From Oasisia sp. SBJ-2009 (taxonomy: Eukaryota > Annelida > Polychaeta > Sabellida > Siboglinidae): 64,000 nucleotides of DNA. The first letter of the stretch is position 1. Each line of letters starts with the position of its first letter. Below are positions 1 to 14,100 of the stretch, piece after piece. The position numbers and the translations under genes were made by a program. A model generated the notes under the pieces. That model made no database searches. It was given only the letters and a program-made list of their open reading frames with translations, and had not been told where the DNA came from. The stretch lies in NCBI GenBank assembly GCA_964017155.1, contig OZ024860.1, forward strand, positions 53,562,056 through 53,626,055. The letters are read 5' to 3'.

Positions 1-288
1 ATATGGAATGAGCGATGTACAGTTTGTTTATGCCGACCACGCTGTCTTTTCGACCTCAAAAGTCTGCTAAGACGCGCTGTATATAAAACATAAATATGTG
101 CAAGATCATTATAATTGATAGAATTAATAAAATCAAGTATCAATTTTGGCAAAGATACAGTTATAATACCAACATTGAGGTGGGCCCGACTTGTACATAA
201 ATGCCTACACTTGCGGGCGCGTACCTTCACGCGCACTCTCTCATAAAAGCACGTATACTCTCAATTTGTTTTCAGAATTTCACTATTT
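1..288. repeat. Partial satellite A unit at the window edge
   Basis: The window opens inside the spacer between left and right arms of a full unit. The right arm and second spacer follow, and the first complete left arm starts at 289. The spacer and arm variants (gatgtacag near 13, and aaaatcaag near 130) match the type 2 unit. Confidence 0.9.
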
Positions 289-2730
289 GGCACTTATGTA
301 CAAGTCGGACCCACCTCAATGTTGCTATTATATCACTATTTTTGGCCAACATTTGATACTTGATTAAATTAATTCATTCAATTATAATCATCTTGCGCGT
401 ATTTATGTTTTATAAACAGCGCGTCTTGGCAAACTTTTGAGGTCGAAAAGACAGCGCGATTTGTGCCAGTCGCAAGCGCAGCGGTGCATGTTACTGCGCT
501 GTGCATATGGAATGAGCGATAAACAGTTTGTTTATGCCGACCACGCTGTCTTTTCGACCTCAAATGTCTGCTAAGACGCGCTGTATATAAAACATTAATA
601 TGCGCAAGATGATTATAATTGATTGAATTATCAAATTCATGTATCAAATATTGGCAAAGATACAGTTATAATACCAACATTGAGGTGGGCCCGACTTGTA
701 CATGAATGCCTACACTTGCGGGCGCGTACCTTCACGCGCACTGTCTCATAAAAGCACGTATACTCTCAATTTGTGTTCAGTATTTCACTATTTGGCACTG
801 ATGTACAAGTCGGACCCACCTCAATGTTGCTATTATATCAGTATTTTTGCCAACATTTGTTACTTGATTAAATTAATTCATTCAATTATAATCATCTTGC
901 GCGTATTTATGTTTTATAAACAGCGCGTCTTGGCAAACTTTTGAGGTCGAAAAGACAGCGCGATTTGTGCCAGTCGCAAGCGCAGCGGTCACTATTTCCC
1001 TATTTGGCACTTATGTACAAGTCGGACCCACCTCAATGTTGCTATTATATCAGTATTTTTGGCCAACATTTGATACTTGATTAAATTAATTCATTCAATT
1101 ATAATCATCTTGCGCGTATTTATGTTTTATAAACAGCGCGTCTTGGCAAACGTTTGGGGTCGAAAAGACAGCGCGACTTGTGCCAGTCGCAAGCGCTGCG
1201 GTGCATGTTACTGCACTGTGCATATGGAATGAGCGATGTACAGTTTGTTTATGCCGACCACGCTGTCTTTTCGACCTCAAAAGTCTGCGAAGACGCGCTG
1301 TATATAAAACATAAATATGTGCAAGATCATTATAATTGATAGAATTAATAAAATCAAGTATCAATTTTGGCAAAGATACAGTGATAATACCAACATTGAG
1401 GTGGGCCCGACTTGTACATAAATGCCTACACTTGCGGGCGCGTACCTCCACGCGCACTCTCTCATAAAAGCACGTATACTCTCAATTTGTTTTCAGAATT
1501 TCACTATTTGGCACTTATGTACAAGTCGGACCCACCTCAATGTTGCTGTTATATCACTATTTTTGGCCAACATTTGATACTTGATTAAATTAATTCATTC
1601 AATTATAATCATCTTGCGCGTATTTATGTTTTATAAACAGCGCGTCTTGGCAAACTTTTGAGGTCGAAAAGACAGCGCGATTTGTGCCAGTCGCAAGCGC
1701 AGCGGTGCATGTTACTGCGCTGTGCATATGGAATGAGCGATAAACAGTTTGTTTATGCCGACCACGCTGTCTTTTCGACCTCAAATGTCTGCTAAGACGC
1801 GCTGTATATAAAACATTAATATGCGCAAGATGATTATAATTGATTGAATTAACAAATTCATGTATCAAATATTGGCAAAGATACAGTTATAATACCAACA
1901 TTGAGGTGGGCCCGACTTGTACATGAATGCCTACACTTGCGGGCGCGTACCTTCACGCGCACTGTCTCATAAAAGCACGTATACTCTCAATTTGTGTTCA
2001 GTATTTCACTATTTGGCACTGATGTACAAGTCGGACCCACCTCAATGTTGCTATTATATCAGTATTTTTGCCAACATTTGTTACTTGATTAAATTAATTC
2101 ATTCAATTATAATCATCTTGCGCGTATTTATGTTTTATAAACAGCGCGTCTTGGCAAACTTTTGAGGTCGAAAAGACAGCGCGATTTGTGCCAGTCGCAA
2201 GCGCAGCGGTGCATGTTACTGCGCTGTGCATATGGAATGAGCGATAAACAGTTTGTTTATGCCGACCACGCTGTCTTTTCGACCTCAAATGTCTGCTAAG
2301 ACGCGCTGTATATAAAACATTAATATGCGCAAGATGATTATAATTGATTGAATTAACAAATTCATGTATCAAATATTGGCAAAGATACAGTTATAATACC
2401 AACATTGAGGTGGGCCCGACTTGTACATGAATGCCTACACTTGCGGGCGCGTACCTTCACGCGCACTGTCTCATAAAAGCACGTATACTCTCAATTTGTG
2501 TTCAGTATTTCACTATTTGGCACTGATGTACAAGTCGGACCCACCTCAATGTTGCTATTATATCAGTATTTTTGCCAACATTTGTTACTTGATTAAATTA
2601 ATTCATTCAATTATAATCATCTTGCGCGTATTTATGTTTTATAAACAGCGCGTCTTGGCAAACTTTTGAGGTCGAAAAGACAGCGCGATTTGTGCCAGTC
2701 GCAAGCGCAGCGGTCACTATTTCCCTATTT

Positions 2731-3234
2731 GGCACTTATGTACAAGTCGGACCCACCTCAATGTTGCTATTATATCAGTATTTTTGGCCAACATTTGATA
2801 CTTGATTAAATTAATTCATTCAATTATAATCATCTTGCGCGTATTTATGTTTTATAAACAGCGCGTCTTGGCAAACGTTTGGGGTCGAAAAGACAGCGCG
2901 ACTTGTGCCAGTCGCAAGCGCTGCGGTGCATGTTACTGCACTGTGCATATGGAATGAGCGATGTACAGTTTGTTTATGCCGACCACGCTGTCTTTTCGAC
3001 CTCAAAAGTCTGCTAAGACGCGCTGTATATAAAACATAAATATGTGCAAGATCATTATAATTGATAGAATTAATAAAATCAAGTATCAATTTTGGCAAAG
3101 ATACAGTTATAATACCAACATTGAGGTGGGCCCGACTTGTACATAAATGCCTACACTTGCGGGCGCGTACCTTCACGCGCACTCTCTCATAAAAGCACGT
3201 ATACTCTCAATTTGTTTTCAGAATTTCACTATTT
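2731..3234. repeat. Representative full unit, type 2 (504 bp)
   Basis: Same arm-spacer-arm-spacer order as type 1. Diagnostic variants are cgtttggggtcg in the left arm (type 1 has cttttgaggtcg), gcactgtgcatatgg in the spacer (type 1 has gcgctgtgc), gatgtacag, and tttgttttcagaattt in the second spacer (type 1 has tttgtgttcagtattt). Confidence 0.88.
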
Positions 3235-3403
3235 GGCACTTATGTACAAGTCGGACCCACCTCAATGTTGCTATTATATCACTATTTTTGGCCAACATTT
3301 GATACTTGATTAAATTAATTCATTCAATTATAATCATCTTGCGCGTATTTATGTTTTATAAACAGCGCGTCTTGGCAAACTTTTGAGGTCGAAAAGACAG
3401 CGC
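3235..3403 (+). repeat. Left arm of the satellite A dyad
   Basis: About 169 bp, running from ggcacttatgtac to gaaaagacagcgcg. Its reverse complement is the right arm at 3490-3655. It includes the outer motif gacccacctcaatgttg, an AT-rich middle (ttaattcattcaattataat) and the inner motif gaggtcgaaaagacagcgcg. The arms are not perfect complements; indels and substitutions are concentrated in the middle third. Confidence 0.88.
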
Positions 3404-3489
3404 GATTTGTGCCAGTCGCAAGCGCAGCGGTGCATGTTACTGCGCTGTGCATATGGAATGAGCGATAAACAGTTTGTTTATGCCGACCA

Positions 3490-3655
3490 CGCTGTCTTTT
3501 CGACCTCAAATGTCTGCTAAGACGCGCTGTATATAAAACATTAATATGCGCAAGATGATTATAATTGATTGAATTAACAAATTCATGTATCAAATATTGG
3601 CAAAGATACAGTTATAATACCAACATTGAGGTGGGCCCGACTTGTACATGAATGC
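3490..3655 (-). repeat. Right arm of the satellite A dyad
   Basis: About 166 bp, the reverse complement of the left arm. It reads from cgctgtcttttcgacctc to gacttgtacatgaatgcc. It carries a TATA-like octamer, tatataaa, at 3530-3537. The mirror position in the left arm reads tttataaa on the minus strand. Whether this is a promoter cannot be judged from sequence alone. Confidence 0.88.
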
Positions 3656-3739
3656 CTACACTTGCGGGCGCGTACCTTCACGCGCACTGTCTCATAAAAG
3701 CACGTATACTCTCAATTTGTGTTCAGTATTTCACTATTT

Positions 3740-3951
3740 GGCACTGATGTACAAGTCGGACCCACCTCAATGTTGCTATTATATCAGTATTTTTGCCAAC
3801 ATTTGTTACTTGATTAAATTAATTCATTCAATTATAATCATCTTGCGCGTATTTATGTTTTATAAACAGCGCGTCTTGGCAAACTTTTGAGGTCGAAAAG
3901 ACAGCGCGATTTGTGCCAGTCGCAAGCGCAGCGGTCACTATTTCCCTATTT
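3740..3951 (+). repeat. Representative short unit (left arm only, ~213 bp)
   Basis: This unit has a left arm and the first bases of the inner spacer up to gcgcagcggt. It then jumps to cactatttccctattt and directly to the next left arm. About 291 bp are absent relative to a full unit: the rest of the inner spacer, the right arm and most of the outer spacer. The sequence tcactattt at the jump also occurs in the outer spacer, so a deletion at short homology is likely. An 8-bp partial duplication (ccctattt) marks every junction, so all short units probably descend from one event. Confidence 0.88.
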
Positions 3952-5172
3952 GGCACTTATGTACAAGTCGGACCCACCTCAATGTTGCTATTATATCACT
4001 ATTTTTGGCCAACATTTGATACTTGATTAAATTAATTCATTCAATTATAATCATCTTGCGCGTATTTATGTTTTATAAACAGCGCGTCTTGGCAAACTTT
4101 TGAGGTCGAAAAGACAGCGCGATTTGTGCCAGTCGCAAGCGCAGCGGTGCATGTTACTGCGCTGTGCATATGGAATGAGCGATAAACAGTTTGTTTATGC
4201 CGACCACGCTGTCTTTTCGACCTCAAATGTCTGCTAAGACGCGCTGTATATAAAACATTAATATGCGCAAGATGATTATAATTGATTGAATTAACAAATT
4301 CATGTATCAAATATTGGCAAAGATACAGTTATAATACCAACATTGAGGTGGGCCCGACTTGTACATGAATGCCTACACTTGCGGGCGCGTACCTTCACGC
4401 GCACTGTCTCATAAAAGCACGTATACTCTCAATTTGTGTTCAGTATTTCACTATTTGGCACTGATGTACAAGTCGGACCCACCTCAATGTTGCTATTATA
4501 TCAGTATTTTTGCCAACATTTGTTACTTGATTAAATTAATTCATTCAATTATAATCATCTTGCGCGTATTTATGTTTTATAAACAGCGCGTCTTGGCAAA
4601 CTTTTGAGGTCGAAAAGACAGCGCGATTTGTGCCAGTCGCAAGCGCAGCGGTCACTATTTCCCTATTTGGCACTTATGTACAAGTCGGACCCACCTCAAT
4701 GTTGCTATTATATCAGTATTTTTGGCCAACATTTGATACTTGATTAAATTAATTCATTCAATTATAATCATCTTGCGCGTATTTATGTTTTATAAACAGC
4801 GCGTCTTGGCAAACGTTTGGGGTCGAAAAGACAGCGCGACTTGTGCCAGTCGCAAGCGCTGCGGTGCATGTTACTGCACTGTGCATATGGAATGAGCGAT
4901 GTACAGTTTGTTTATGCCGACCACGCTGTCTTTTCGACCTCAAAAGTCTGCTAAGACGCGCTGTATATAAAACATAAATATGTGCAAGATCATTATAATT
5001 GATAGAATTAATAAAATCAAGTATCAATTTTGGCAAAGATACAGTTATAATACCAACATTGAGGTGGGCCCGACTTGTACATAAATGCCTACACTTGCGG
5101 GCGCGTACCTTCACGCGCACTCTCTCATAAAAGCACGTATACTCTCAATTTGTTTTCAGAATTTCACTATTT

Positions 5173-8100
5173 GGCACTTATGTACAAGTCGGACCCACCT
5201 CAATGTTGCTATTATATCACTATTTTTGGCCAACATTTGATACTTCATTAAATTAATTCATTCAATTATAATCATCTTGCGCGTATTTATGTTTTATAAA
5301 CAGCGCGTCTTGGCAAACTTTTGAGGTCGAAAAGACAGCGCGATTTGTGCCAGTCGCAAGCGCAGCGGTGCATGTTACTGCGCTGTGCATATGGAATGAG
5401 CGATAAACAGTTTGTTTATGCCGACCACGCTGTCTTTTCGACCTCAAATGTCTGCTAAGACGCGCTGTATATAAAACATTAATATGCGCAAGATGATTAT
5501 AATTGATTGAATTAACAAATTCATGTATCAAATATTGGCAAATATACAGTTATAATACCAACATTGAGGTGGGCCCGACTTGTACATGAATGCCTACACT
5601 TGCGGGCGCGTACCTTCACGCGCACTGTCTCATAAAAGCACGTATACTCTCAATTTGTGTTCAGTATTTCACTATTTGGCACTGATGTACAAGTCGGACC
5701 CACCTCAATGTTGCTATTATATCAGTATTTTTGCCAACATTTGTTACTTGATTAAATTAATTCATTCAATTATAATCATCTTGCGCGTATTTATGTTTTA
5801 TAAACAGCGCGTCTTGGCAAACTTTTGAGGTCGAAAAGACAGCGCGATTTGTGCCAGTCGCAAGCGCAGCGGTCACTATTTCCCTATTTGGCACTTATGT
5901 ACAAGTCGGACCCACCTCAATGTTGCTATTATATCAGTATTTTTGGCCAACATTTGATACTTGATTAAATTAATTCATTCAATTATAATCATCTTGCGCG
6001 TATTTATGTTTTATAAACAGCGCGTCTTGGCAAACGTTTGGGGTCGAAAAGACAGCGCGACTTGTGCCAGTCGCAAGCGCTGCGGTGCATGTTACTGCAC
6101 TGTGCATATGGAATGAGCGATGTACAGTTTGTTTATGCCGACCACGCTGTCTTTTCGACCTCAAAAGTCTGCGAAGACGCGCTGTATATAAAACATAAAT
6201 ATGTGCAAGATCATTATAATTGATAGAATTAATAAAATCAAGTATCAATTTTGGCAAAGATACAGTGATAATACCAACATTGAGGTGGGCCCGACTTGTA
6301 CATAAATGCCTACACTTGCGGGCGCGTACCTCCACGCGCACTCTCTCATAAAAGCACGTATACTCTCAATTTGTTTTCAGAATTTCACTATTTGGCACTT
6401 ATGTACAAGTCGGACCCACCTCAATGTTGCTATTATATCACTATTTTTGGCCAACATTTGATACTTGATTAAATTAATTCATTCAATTATAATCATCTTG
6501 CGCGTATTTATGTTTTATAAACAGCGCGTCTTGGCAAACTTTTGAGGTCGAAAAGACAGCGCGATTTGTGCCAGTCGCAAGCGCAGCGGTGCATGTTACT
6601 GCGCTGTGCATATGGAATGAGCGATAAACAGTTTGTTTATGCCGACCACGCTGTCTTTTCGACCTCAAATGTCTGCTAAGACGCGCTGTATATAAAACAT
6701 TAATATGCGCAAGATGATTATAATTGATTGAATTAACAAATTCATGTATCAAATATTGGCAAAGATACAGTTATAATACCAACATTGAGGTGGGCCCGAC
6801 TTGTACATGAATGCCTACACTTGCGGGCGCGTACCTTCACGCGCACTGTCTCATAAAAGCACGTATACTCTCAATTTGTGTTCAGTATTTCACTATTTGG
6901 CACTGATGTACAAGTCGGACCCACCTCAATGTTGCTATTATATCAGTATTTTTGCCAACATTTGTTACTTGATTAAATTAATTCATTCAATTATAATCAT
7001 CTTGCGCGTATTTATGTTTTATAAACAGCGCGTCTTGGCAAACTTTTGAGGTCGAAAAGACAGCGCGATTTGTGCCAGTCGCAAGCGCAGCGGTCACTAT
7101 TTCCCTATTTGGCACTTATGTACAAGTCGGACCCACCTCAATGTTGCTATTATATCAGTATTTTTGGCCAACATTTGATACTTGATTAAATTAATTCATT
7201 CAATTATAATCATCTTGCGCGTATTTATGTTTTATAAACAGCGCGTCTTGGCAAACGTTTGGGGTCGAAAAGACAGCGCGACTTGTGCCAGTCGCAAGCG
7301 CTGCGGTGCATGTTACTGCACTGTGCATATGGAATGAGCGATGTACAGTTTGTTTATGCCGACCACGCTGTCTTTTCGACCTCAAAAGTCTGCTAAGACG
7401 CGCTGTATATAAAACATAAATATGTGCAAGATCATTATAATTGATAGAATTAATAAAATCAAGTATCAATTTTGGCAAAGATACAGTTATAATACCAACA
7501 TTGAGGTGGGCCCGACTTGTACATAAATGCCTACACTTGCGGGCGCGTACCTTCACGCGCACTCTCTCATAAAAGCACGTATACTCTCAATTTGTTTTCA
7601 GAATTTCACTATTTGGCACTTATGTACAAGTCGGACCCACCTCAATGTTGCTATTATATCACTATTTTTGGCCAACATTTGATACTTGATTAAATTAATT
7701 CATTCAATTATAATCATCTTGCGCGTATTTATGTTTTATAAACAGCGCGTCTTGGCAAACGTTTGGGGTCGAAAAGACAGCGCGACTTGTGCCAGTCGCA
7801 AGCGCTGCGGTGCATGTTACTGCACTGTGCATATGGAATGAGCGATGTACAGTTTGTTTATGCCGACCACGCTGTCTTTTCGACCTCAAAAGTCTGCTAA
7901 GACGCGCTGTATATAAAACATAAATATGTGCAAGATCATTATAATTGATAGAATTAATAAAATCAAGTATCAATTTTGGCAAAGATACAGTTATAATACC
8001 AACATTGAGGTGGGCCCGACTTGTACATAAATGCCTACACTTGCGGGCGCGTACCTTCACGCGCACTCTCTCATAAAAGCACGTATACTCTCAATTTGTT

Positions 8101-11100
8101 TTCAGAATTTCACTATTTGGCACTTATGTACAAGTCGGACCCACCTCAATGTTGCTATTATATCACTATTTTTGGCCAACATTTGATACTTGATTACATT
8201 AATTCATTCAATTATAATCATCTTGCGCGTATTTATGTTTTATAAACAGCGCGTCTTGGCAAACTTTTGAGGTCGAAAAGACAGCGCGATTTGTGCCAGT
8301 CGCAAGCGCAGCGGTCACTATTTCCCTATTTGGCACTTATGTACAAGTCGGACCCACCTCAATGTTGCTATTATATCAGTATTTTTGGCCAACATTTGAT
8401 ACTTGATTAAATTAATTCATTCAATTATAATCATCTTGCGCGTATTTATGTTTTATAAACAGCGCGTCTTGGCAAACGTTTGGGGTCGAAAAGACAGCGC
8501 GACTTGTGCCAGTCGCAAGCGCTGCGGTGCATGTTACTGCACTGTGCATATGGAATGAGCGATGTACAGTTTGTTTATGCCGACCACGCTGTCTTTTCGA
8601 CCTCAAAAGTCTGCTAAGACGCGCTGTATATAAAACATAAATATGCGCAAGATGATTATAATTGATTGAATTAACAAATTCATGTATCAAATATTGGCAA
8701 AGATACAGTTATAATACCAACATTGAGGTGGGCCCGACTTGTACATAAATGCCTACACTTGCGGGCGCGTACCTTCACGCGCACTCTCTCATAAAAGCAC
8801 GTATACTCTCAATTTGTTTTCAGAATTTCACTATTTGGCACTTATGTACAAGTCGGACCCACCTCAATGTTGCTATTATATCACTACTTTTGGCCAACAT
8901 TTGATACTTGATTACATTAATTCATTCAATTATAATCATCTTGCGCGTATTTATGTTTTATAAACAGCGCGTCTTGGCAAACTTTTGAGGTCGAAAAGAC
9001 AGCGCGATTTGTGCCAGTCGCAAGCGCAGCGGTGCATGTTACTGCGCTGTGCATATGGAATGAGCGATAAACAGTTTGTTTATGCCGACCACGCTGTCTT
9101 TTCGACCTCAAATGTCTGCTAAGACGCGCTGTATATAAAACATTAATATGCGCAAGATGATTATAATTGATTGAATTAACAAATTCATGTATCAAATATT
9201 GGCAAAGATACAGTTATAATACCAACATTGAGGTGGGCCCGACTTGTACATGAATGCCTACACTTGCGGGCGCGTACCTTCACGCGCACTGTCTCATAAA
9301 AGCACGTATACTCTCAATTTGTGTTCAGTATTTCACTATTTGGCACTGATGTACAAGTCGGACCCACCTCAATGTTGCTATTATATCAGTATTTTTGCCA
9401 ACATTTGTTACTTGATTAAATTAATTCATTCAATTATAATCATCTTGCGCGTATTTATGTTTTATAAACAGCGCGTCTTTGCAAACTTTTGAGGTCGAAA
9501 AGACAGCGCGATTTGTGCCAGTCGCAAGCGCAGCGGTCACTATTTCCCTATTTGGCACTTATGTACAAGTCGGACCCACCTCAATGTTGCTATTATATCA
9601 GTATTTTTGGCCAACATTTGATACTTGATTAAATTAATTCATTCAATTATAATCATCTTGCGCGTATTTATGTTTTATAAACAGCGCGTCTTGGCAAACG
9701 TTTGGGGTCGAAAAGACAGCGCGACTTGTGCCAGTCGCAAGCGCTGCGGTGCATGTTACTGCACTGTGCATATGGAATGAGCGATGTACAGTTTGTTTAT
9801 GCCGACCACGCTGTCTTTTCGACCTCAAAAGTCTGCTAAGACGCGCTGTATATAAAACATAAATATGTGCAAGATCATTATAATTGATAGAATTAATAAA
9901 ATCAAGTATCAATTTTGGCAAAGATACAGTTATAATACCAACATTGAGGTGGGCCCGACTTGTACATAAATGCCTACACTTGCGGGCGCGTACCTTCACG
10001 CGCACTCTCTCATAAAAGCACGTATACTCTCAATTTGTTTTCAGAATTTCACTATTTGGCACTTATGTACAAGTCGGACCCACCTCAATGTTGCTATTAT
10101 ATCACTATTTTTGGCCAACATTTGATACTTGATTAAATTAATTCATTCAATTATAATCATCTTGCGCGTATTTATGTTTTATAAACAGCGCGTCTTGGCA
10201 AACTTTTGAGGTCGAAAAGACAGCGCGATTTGTGCCAGTCGCAAGCGCAGCGGTGCATGTTACTGCGCTGTGCATATGGAATGAGCGATAAACAGTTTGT
10301 TTATGCCGACCACGCTGTCTTTTCGACCTCAAATGTCTGCTAAGACGCGCTGTATATAAAACATTAATATGCGCAAGATGATTATAATTGATTGAATTAA
10401 CAAATTCATGTATCAAATATTGGCAAAGATACAGTTATAATACCAACATTGAGGTGGGCCCGACTTGTACATGAATGCCTACACTTGCGGGCGCGTACCT
10501 TCACGCGCACTGTCTCATAAAAGCACGTATACTCTCAATTTGTGTTCAGTATTTCACTATTTGGCACTGATGTACAAGTCGGACCCACCTCAATGTTGCT
10601 ATTATATCAGTATTTTTGCCAACATTTGTTACTTGATTAAATTAATTCATTCAATTATAATCATCTTGCGCGTATTTATGTTTTATAAACAGCGCGTCTT
10701 GGCAAACTTTTGAGGTCGAAAAGACAGCGCGATTTGTGCCAGTCGCAAGCGCAGCGGTCACTATTTCCCTATTTGGCACTTATGTACAAGTCGGACCCAC
10801 CTCAATGTTGCTATTATATCAGTATTTTTGGCCAACATTTGATACTTGATTAAATTAATTCATTCAATTATAATCATCTTGCGCGTATTTATGTTTTATA
10901 AACAGCGCGTCTTGGCAAACGTTTGGGGTCGAAAAGACAGCGCGACTTGTGCCAGTCGCAAGCGCTGCGGTGCATGTTACTGCACTGTGCATATGGAATG
11001 AGCGATGTACAGTTTGTTTATGCCGACCACGCTGTCTTTTCGACCTCAAAAGTCTGCTAAGACGCGCTGTATATAAAACATAAATATGTGCAAGATCATT

Positions 11101-14100
11101 ATAATTGATAGAATTAATAAAATCAAGTATCAATTTTGGCAAAGATACAGTTATAATACCAACATTGAGGTGGGCCCGACTTGTACATAAATGCCTACAC
11201 TTGCGGGCGCGTACCTCCACGCGCACTCTCTCATAAAAGCACGTATACTCTCAATTTGTTTTCAGAATTTCACTATTTGGCACTTATGTACAAGTCGGAC
11301 CCACCTCAATGTTGCTATTATATCACTATTTTTGGCCAACATTTGATACTTGATTAAATTAATTCATTCAATTATAATCATCTTGCGCGTATTTATGTTT
11401 TATAAACAGCGCGTCTTGGCAAACTTTTGAGGTCGAAAAGACAGCGCGATTTGTGCCAGTCGCAAGCGCAGCGGTGCATGTTACTGCGCTGTGCATATGG
11501 AATGAGCGATAAACAGTTTGTTTATGCCGACCACGCTGTCTTTTCGACCTCAAATGTCTGCTAAGACGCGCTGTATATAAAACATTAATATGCGCAAGAT
11601 GATTATAATTGATTGAATTAACAAATTCATGTATCAAATATTGGCAAAGATACAGTTATAATACCAACATTGAGGTGGGCCCGACTTGTACATGAATGCC
11701 TACACTTGCGGGCGCGTACCTTCACGCGCACTGTCTCATAAAAGCACGTATACTCTCAATTTGTGTTCAGTATTTCACTATTTGGCACTGATGTACAAGT
11801 CGGACCCACCTCAATGTTGCTATTATATCAGTATTTTTGCCAACATTTGTTACTTGATTAAATTAATTCATTCAATTATAATCATCTTGCGCGTATTTAT
11901 GTTTTATAAACAGCGCGTCTTGGCAAACTTTTGAGGTCGAAAAGACAGCGCGATTTGTGCCAGTCGCAAGCGCAGCGGTCACTATTTCCCTATTTGGCAC
12001 TTATGTACAAGTCGGACCCACCTCAATGTTGCTATTATATCAGTATTTTTGGCCAACATTTGATACTTGATTAAATTAATTCATTCAATTATAATCATCT
12101 TGCGCGTATTTATGTTTTATAAACAGCGCGTCTTGGCAAACGTTTGGGGTCGAAAAGACAGCGCGGCTTGTGCCAGTCGCAAGCGCTGCGGTGCATGTTA
12201 CTGCACTGTGCATATGGAATGAGCGATGTACAGTTTGTTTATGCCGACCACGCTGTCTTTTCGACCTCAAAAGTCTGCTAAGACGCGCTGTATATAAAAC
12301 ATAAATATGTGCAAGATCATTATAATTGATAGAATTAATAAAATCAAGTATCAATTTTGGCTAAGATACAGTTATAATACCAACATTGAGGTGGGCCCGA
12401 CTTGTACATAAATGCCTACACTTGCGGGCGCGTACCTTCACGCGCACTCTCTCATAAAAGCACGTATACTCTCAATTTGTTTTCAGAATTTCACTATTTG
12501 GCACTTATGTACAAGTCGGACCCACCTCAATGTTGCTATTATATCACTATTTTTGGCCAACATTTGATACTTGATTAAATTAATTCATTCAATTATAATC
12601 ATCTTGCGCGTATTTATGTTTTATAAACAGCGCGTCTTGGCAAACTTTTGAGGTCGAAAAGACAGCGCGATTTGTGCCAGTCGCAAGCGCAGCGGTGCAT
12701 GTTACTGCGCTGTGCATATGGAATGAGCGATAAACAGTTTGTTTATGCCGACCACGCTGTCTTTTCGACCTCAAATGTCTGCTAAGACGCGCTTTATATA
12801 AAACATTAATATGCGCAAGATGATTATAATTGATTGAATTAACAAATTCATGTATCAAATATTGGCAAAGATACAGTTATAATACCAACATTGAGGTGGG
12901 CCCGACTTGTACATGAATGCCTACACTTGCGGGCGCGTACCTTCACGCGCACTGTCTCATAAAAGCACGTATACTCTCAATTTGTGTTCAGTATTTCACT
13001 ATTTGGCACTGATGTACAAGTCGGACCCACCTCAATGTTGCTATTATATCAGTATTTTTGCCAACATTTGTTACTTGATTAAATTAATTCATTCAATTAT
13101 AATCATCTTGCGCGTATTTATGTTTTATAAACAGCGCGTCTTGGCAAACTTTTGAGGTCGAAAAGACAGCGCGATTTGTGCCAGTCGCAAGCGCAGCGGT
13201 CACTATTTCCCTATTTGGCACTTATGTACAAGTCGGACCCACCTCAATGTTGCTATTATATCAGTATTTTTGGCCAACATTTGATACTTGATTAAATTAA
13301 TTCATTCAATTATAATCATCTTGCGCGTATTTATGTTTTATAAACAGCGCGTCTTGGCAAACGTTTGGGGTCGAAAAGACAGCGCGACTTGTGCCAGTCG
13401 CAAGCGCTGCGGTGCATGTTACTGCACTGTGCATATGGAATGAGCGATGTACAGTTTGTTTATGCCGACCACGCTGTCTTTTCGACCTCAAAAGTCTGCG
13501 AAGACGCGCTGTATATAAAACATAAATATGTGCAAGATCATTATAATTGATAGAATTAATAAAATCAAGTATCAATTTTGGCAAAGATACAGTTATAATA
13601 CCAACATTGAGGTGGGCCCGACTTGTACATAAATGCCTACACTTGCGGGCGCGTACCTCCACGCGCACTCTCTCATAAAAGCACGTATACTCTCAATTTG
13701 TTTTCAGAATTTCACTATTTGGCACTTATGTACAAGTCGGACCCACCTCAATGTTGCTATTATATCACTATTTTTGGCCAACATTTGATACTTGATTAAA
13801 TTAATTCATTCAATTATAATCATCTTGCGCGTATTTATGTTTTATAAACAGCGCGTCTTGGCAAACTTTTGAGGTCGAAAAGACAGCGCGATTTGTGCCA
13901 GTCGCAAGCGCAGCGGTGCATGTTACTGCGCTGTGCATATGGAATGAGCGATAAACAGTTTGTTTATGCCGACCACGCTGTCTTTTCGACCTCAAATGTC
14001 TGCTAAGACGCGCTGTATATAAAACATTAATATGCGCAAGATGATTATAATTGATTGAATTAACAAATTCATGTATCAAATATTGGCAAAGATACAGTTA

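Larger units (their letters stand above)
3235..3739. repeat. Representative full unit, type 1 (505 bp)
   Basis: Order is left arm 3235-3403, spacer 3404-3489, right arm 3490-3655, spacer 3656-3739. The arms pair over most of their length. For example ttttgaggtcgaaaagacag in the left arm has its complement, ctgtcttttcgacctcaaa, in the right arm. The outer ends also pair: ggcacttatgtacaagtcgg against ccgacttgtacatgaatgcc. The spacers do not pair with each other. Confidence 0.92.
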
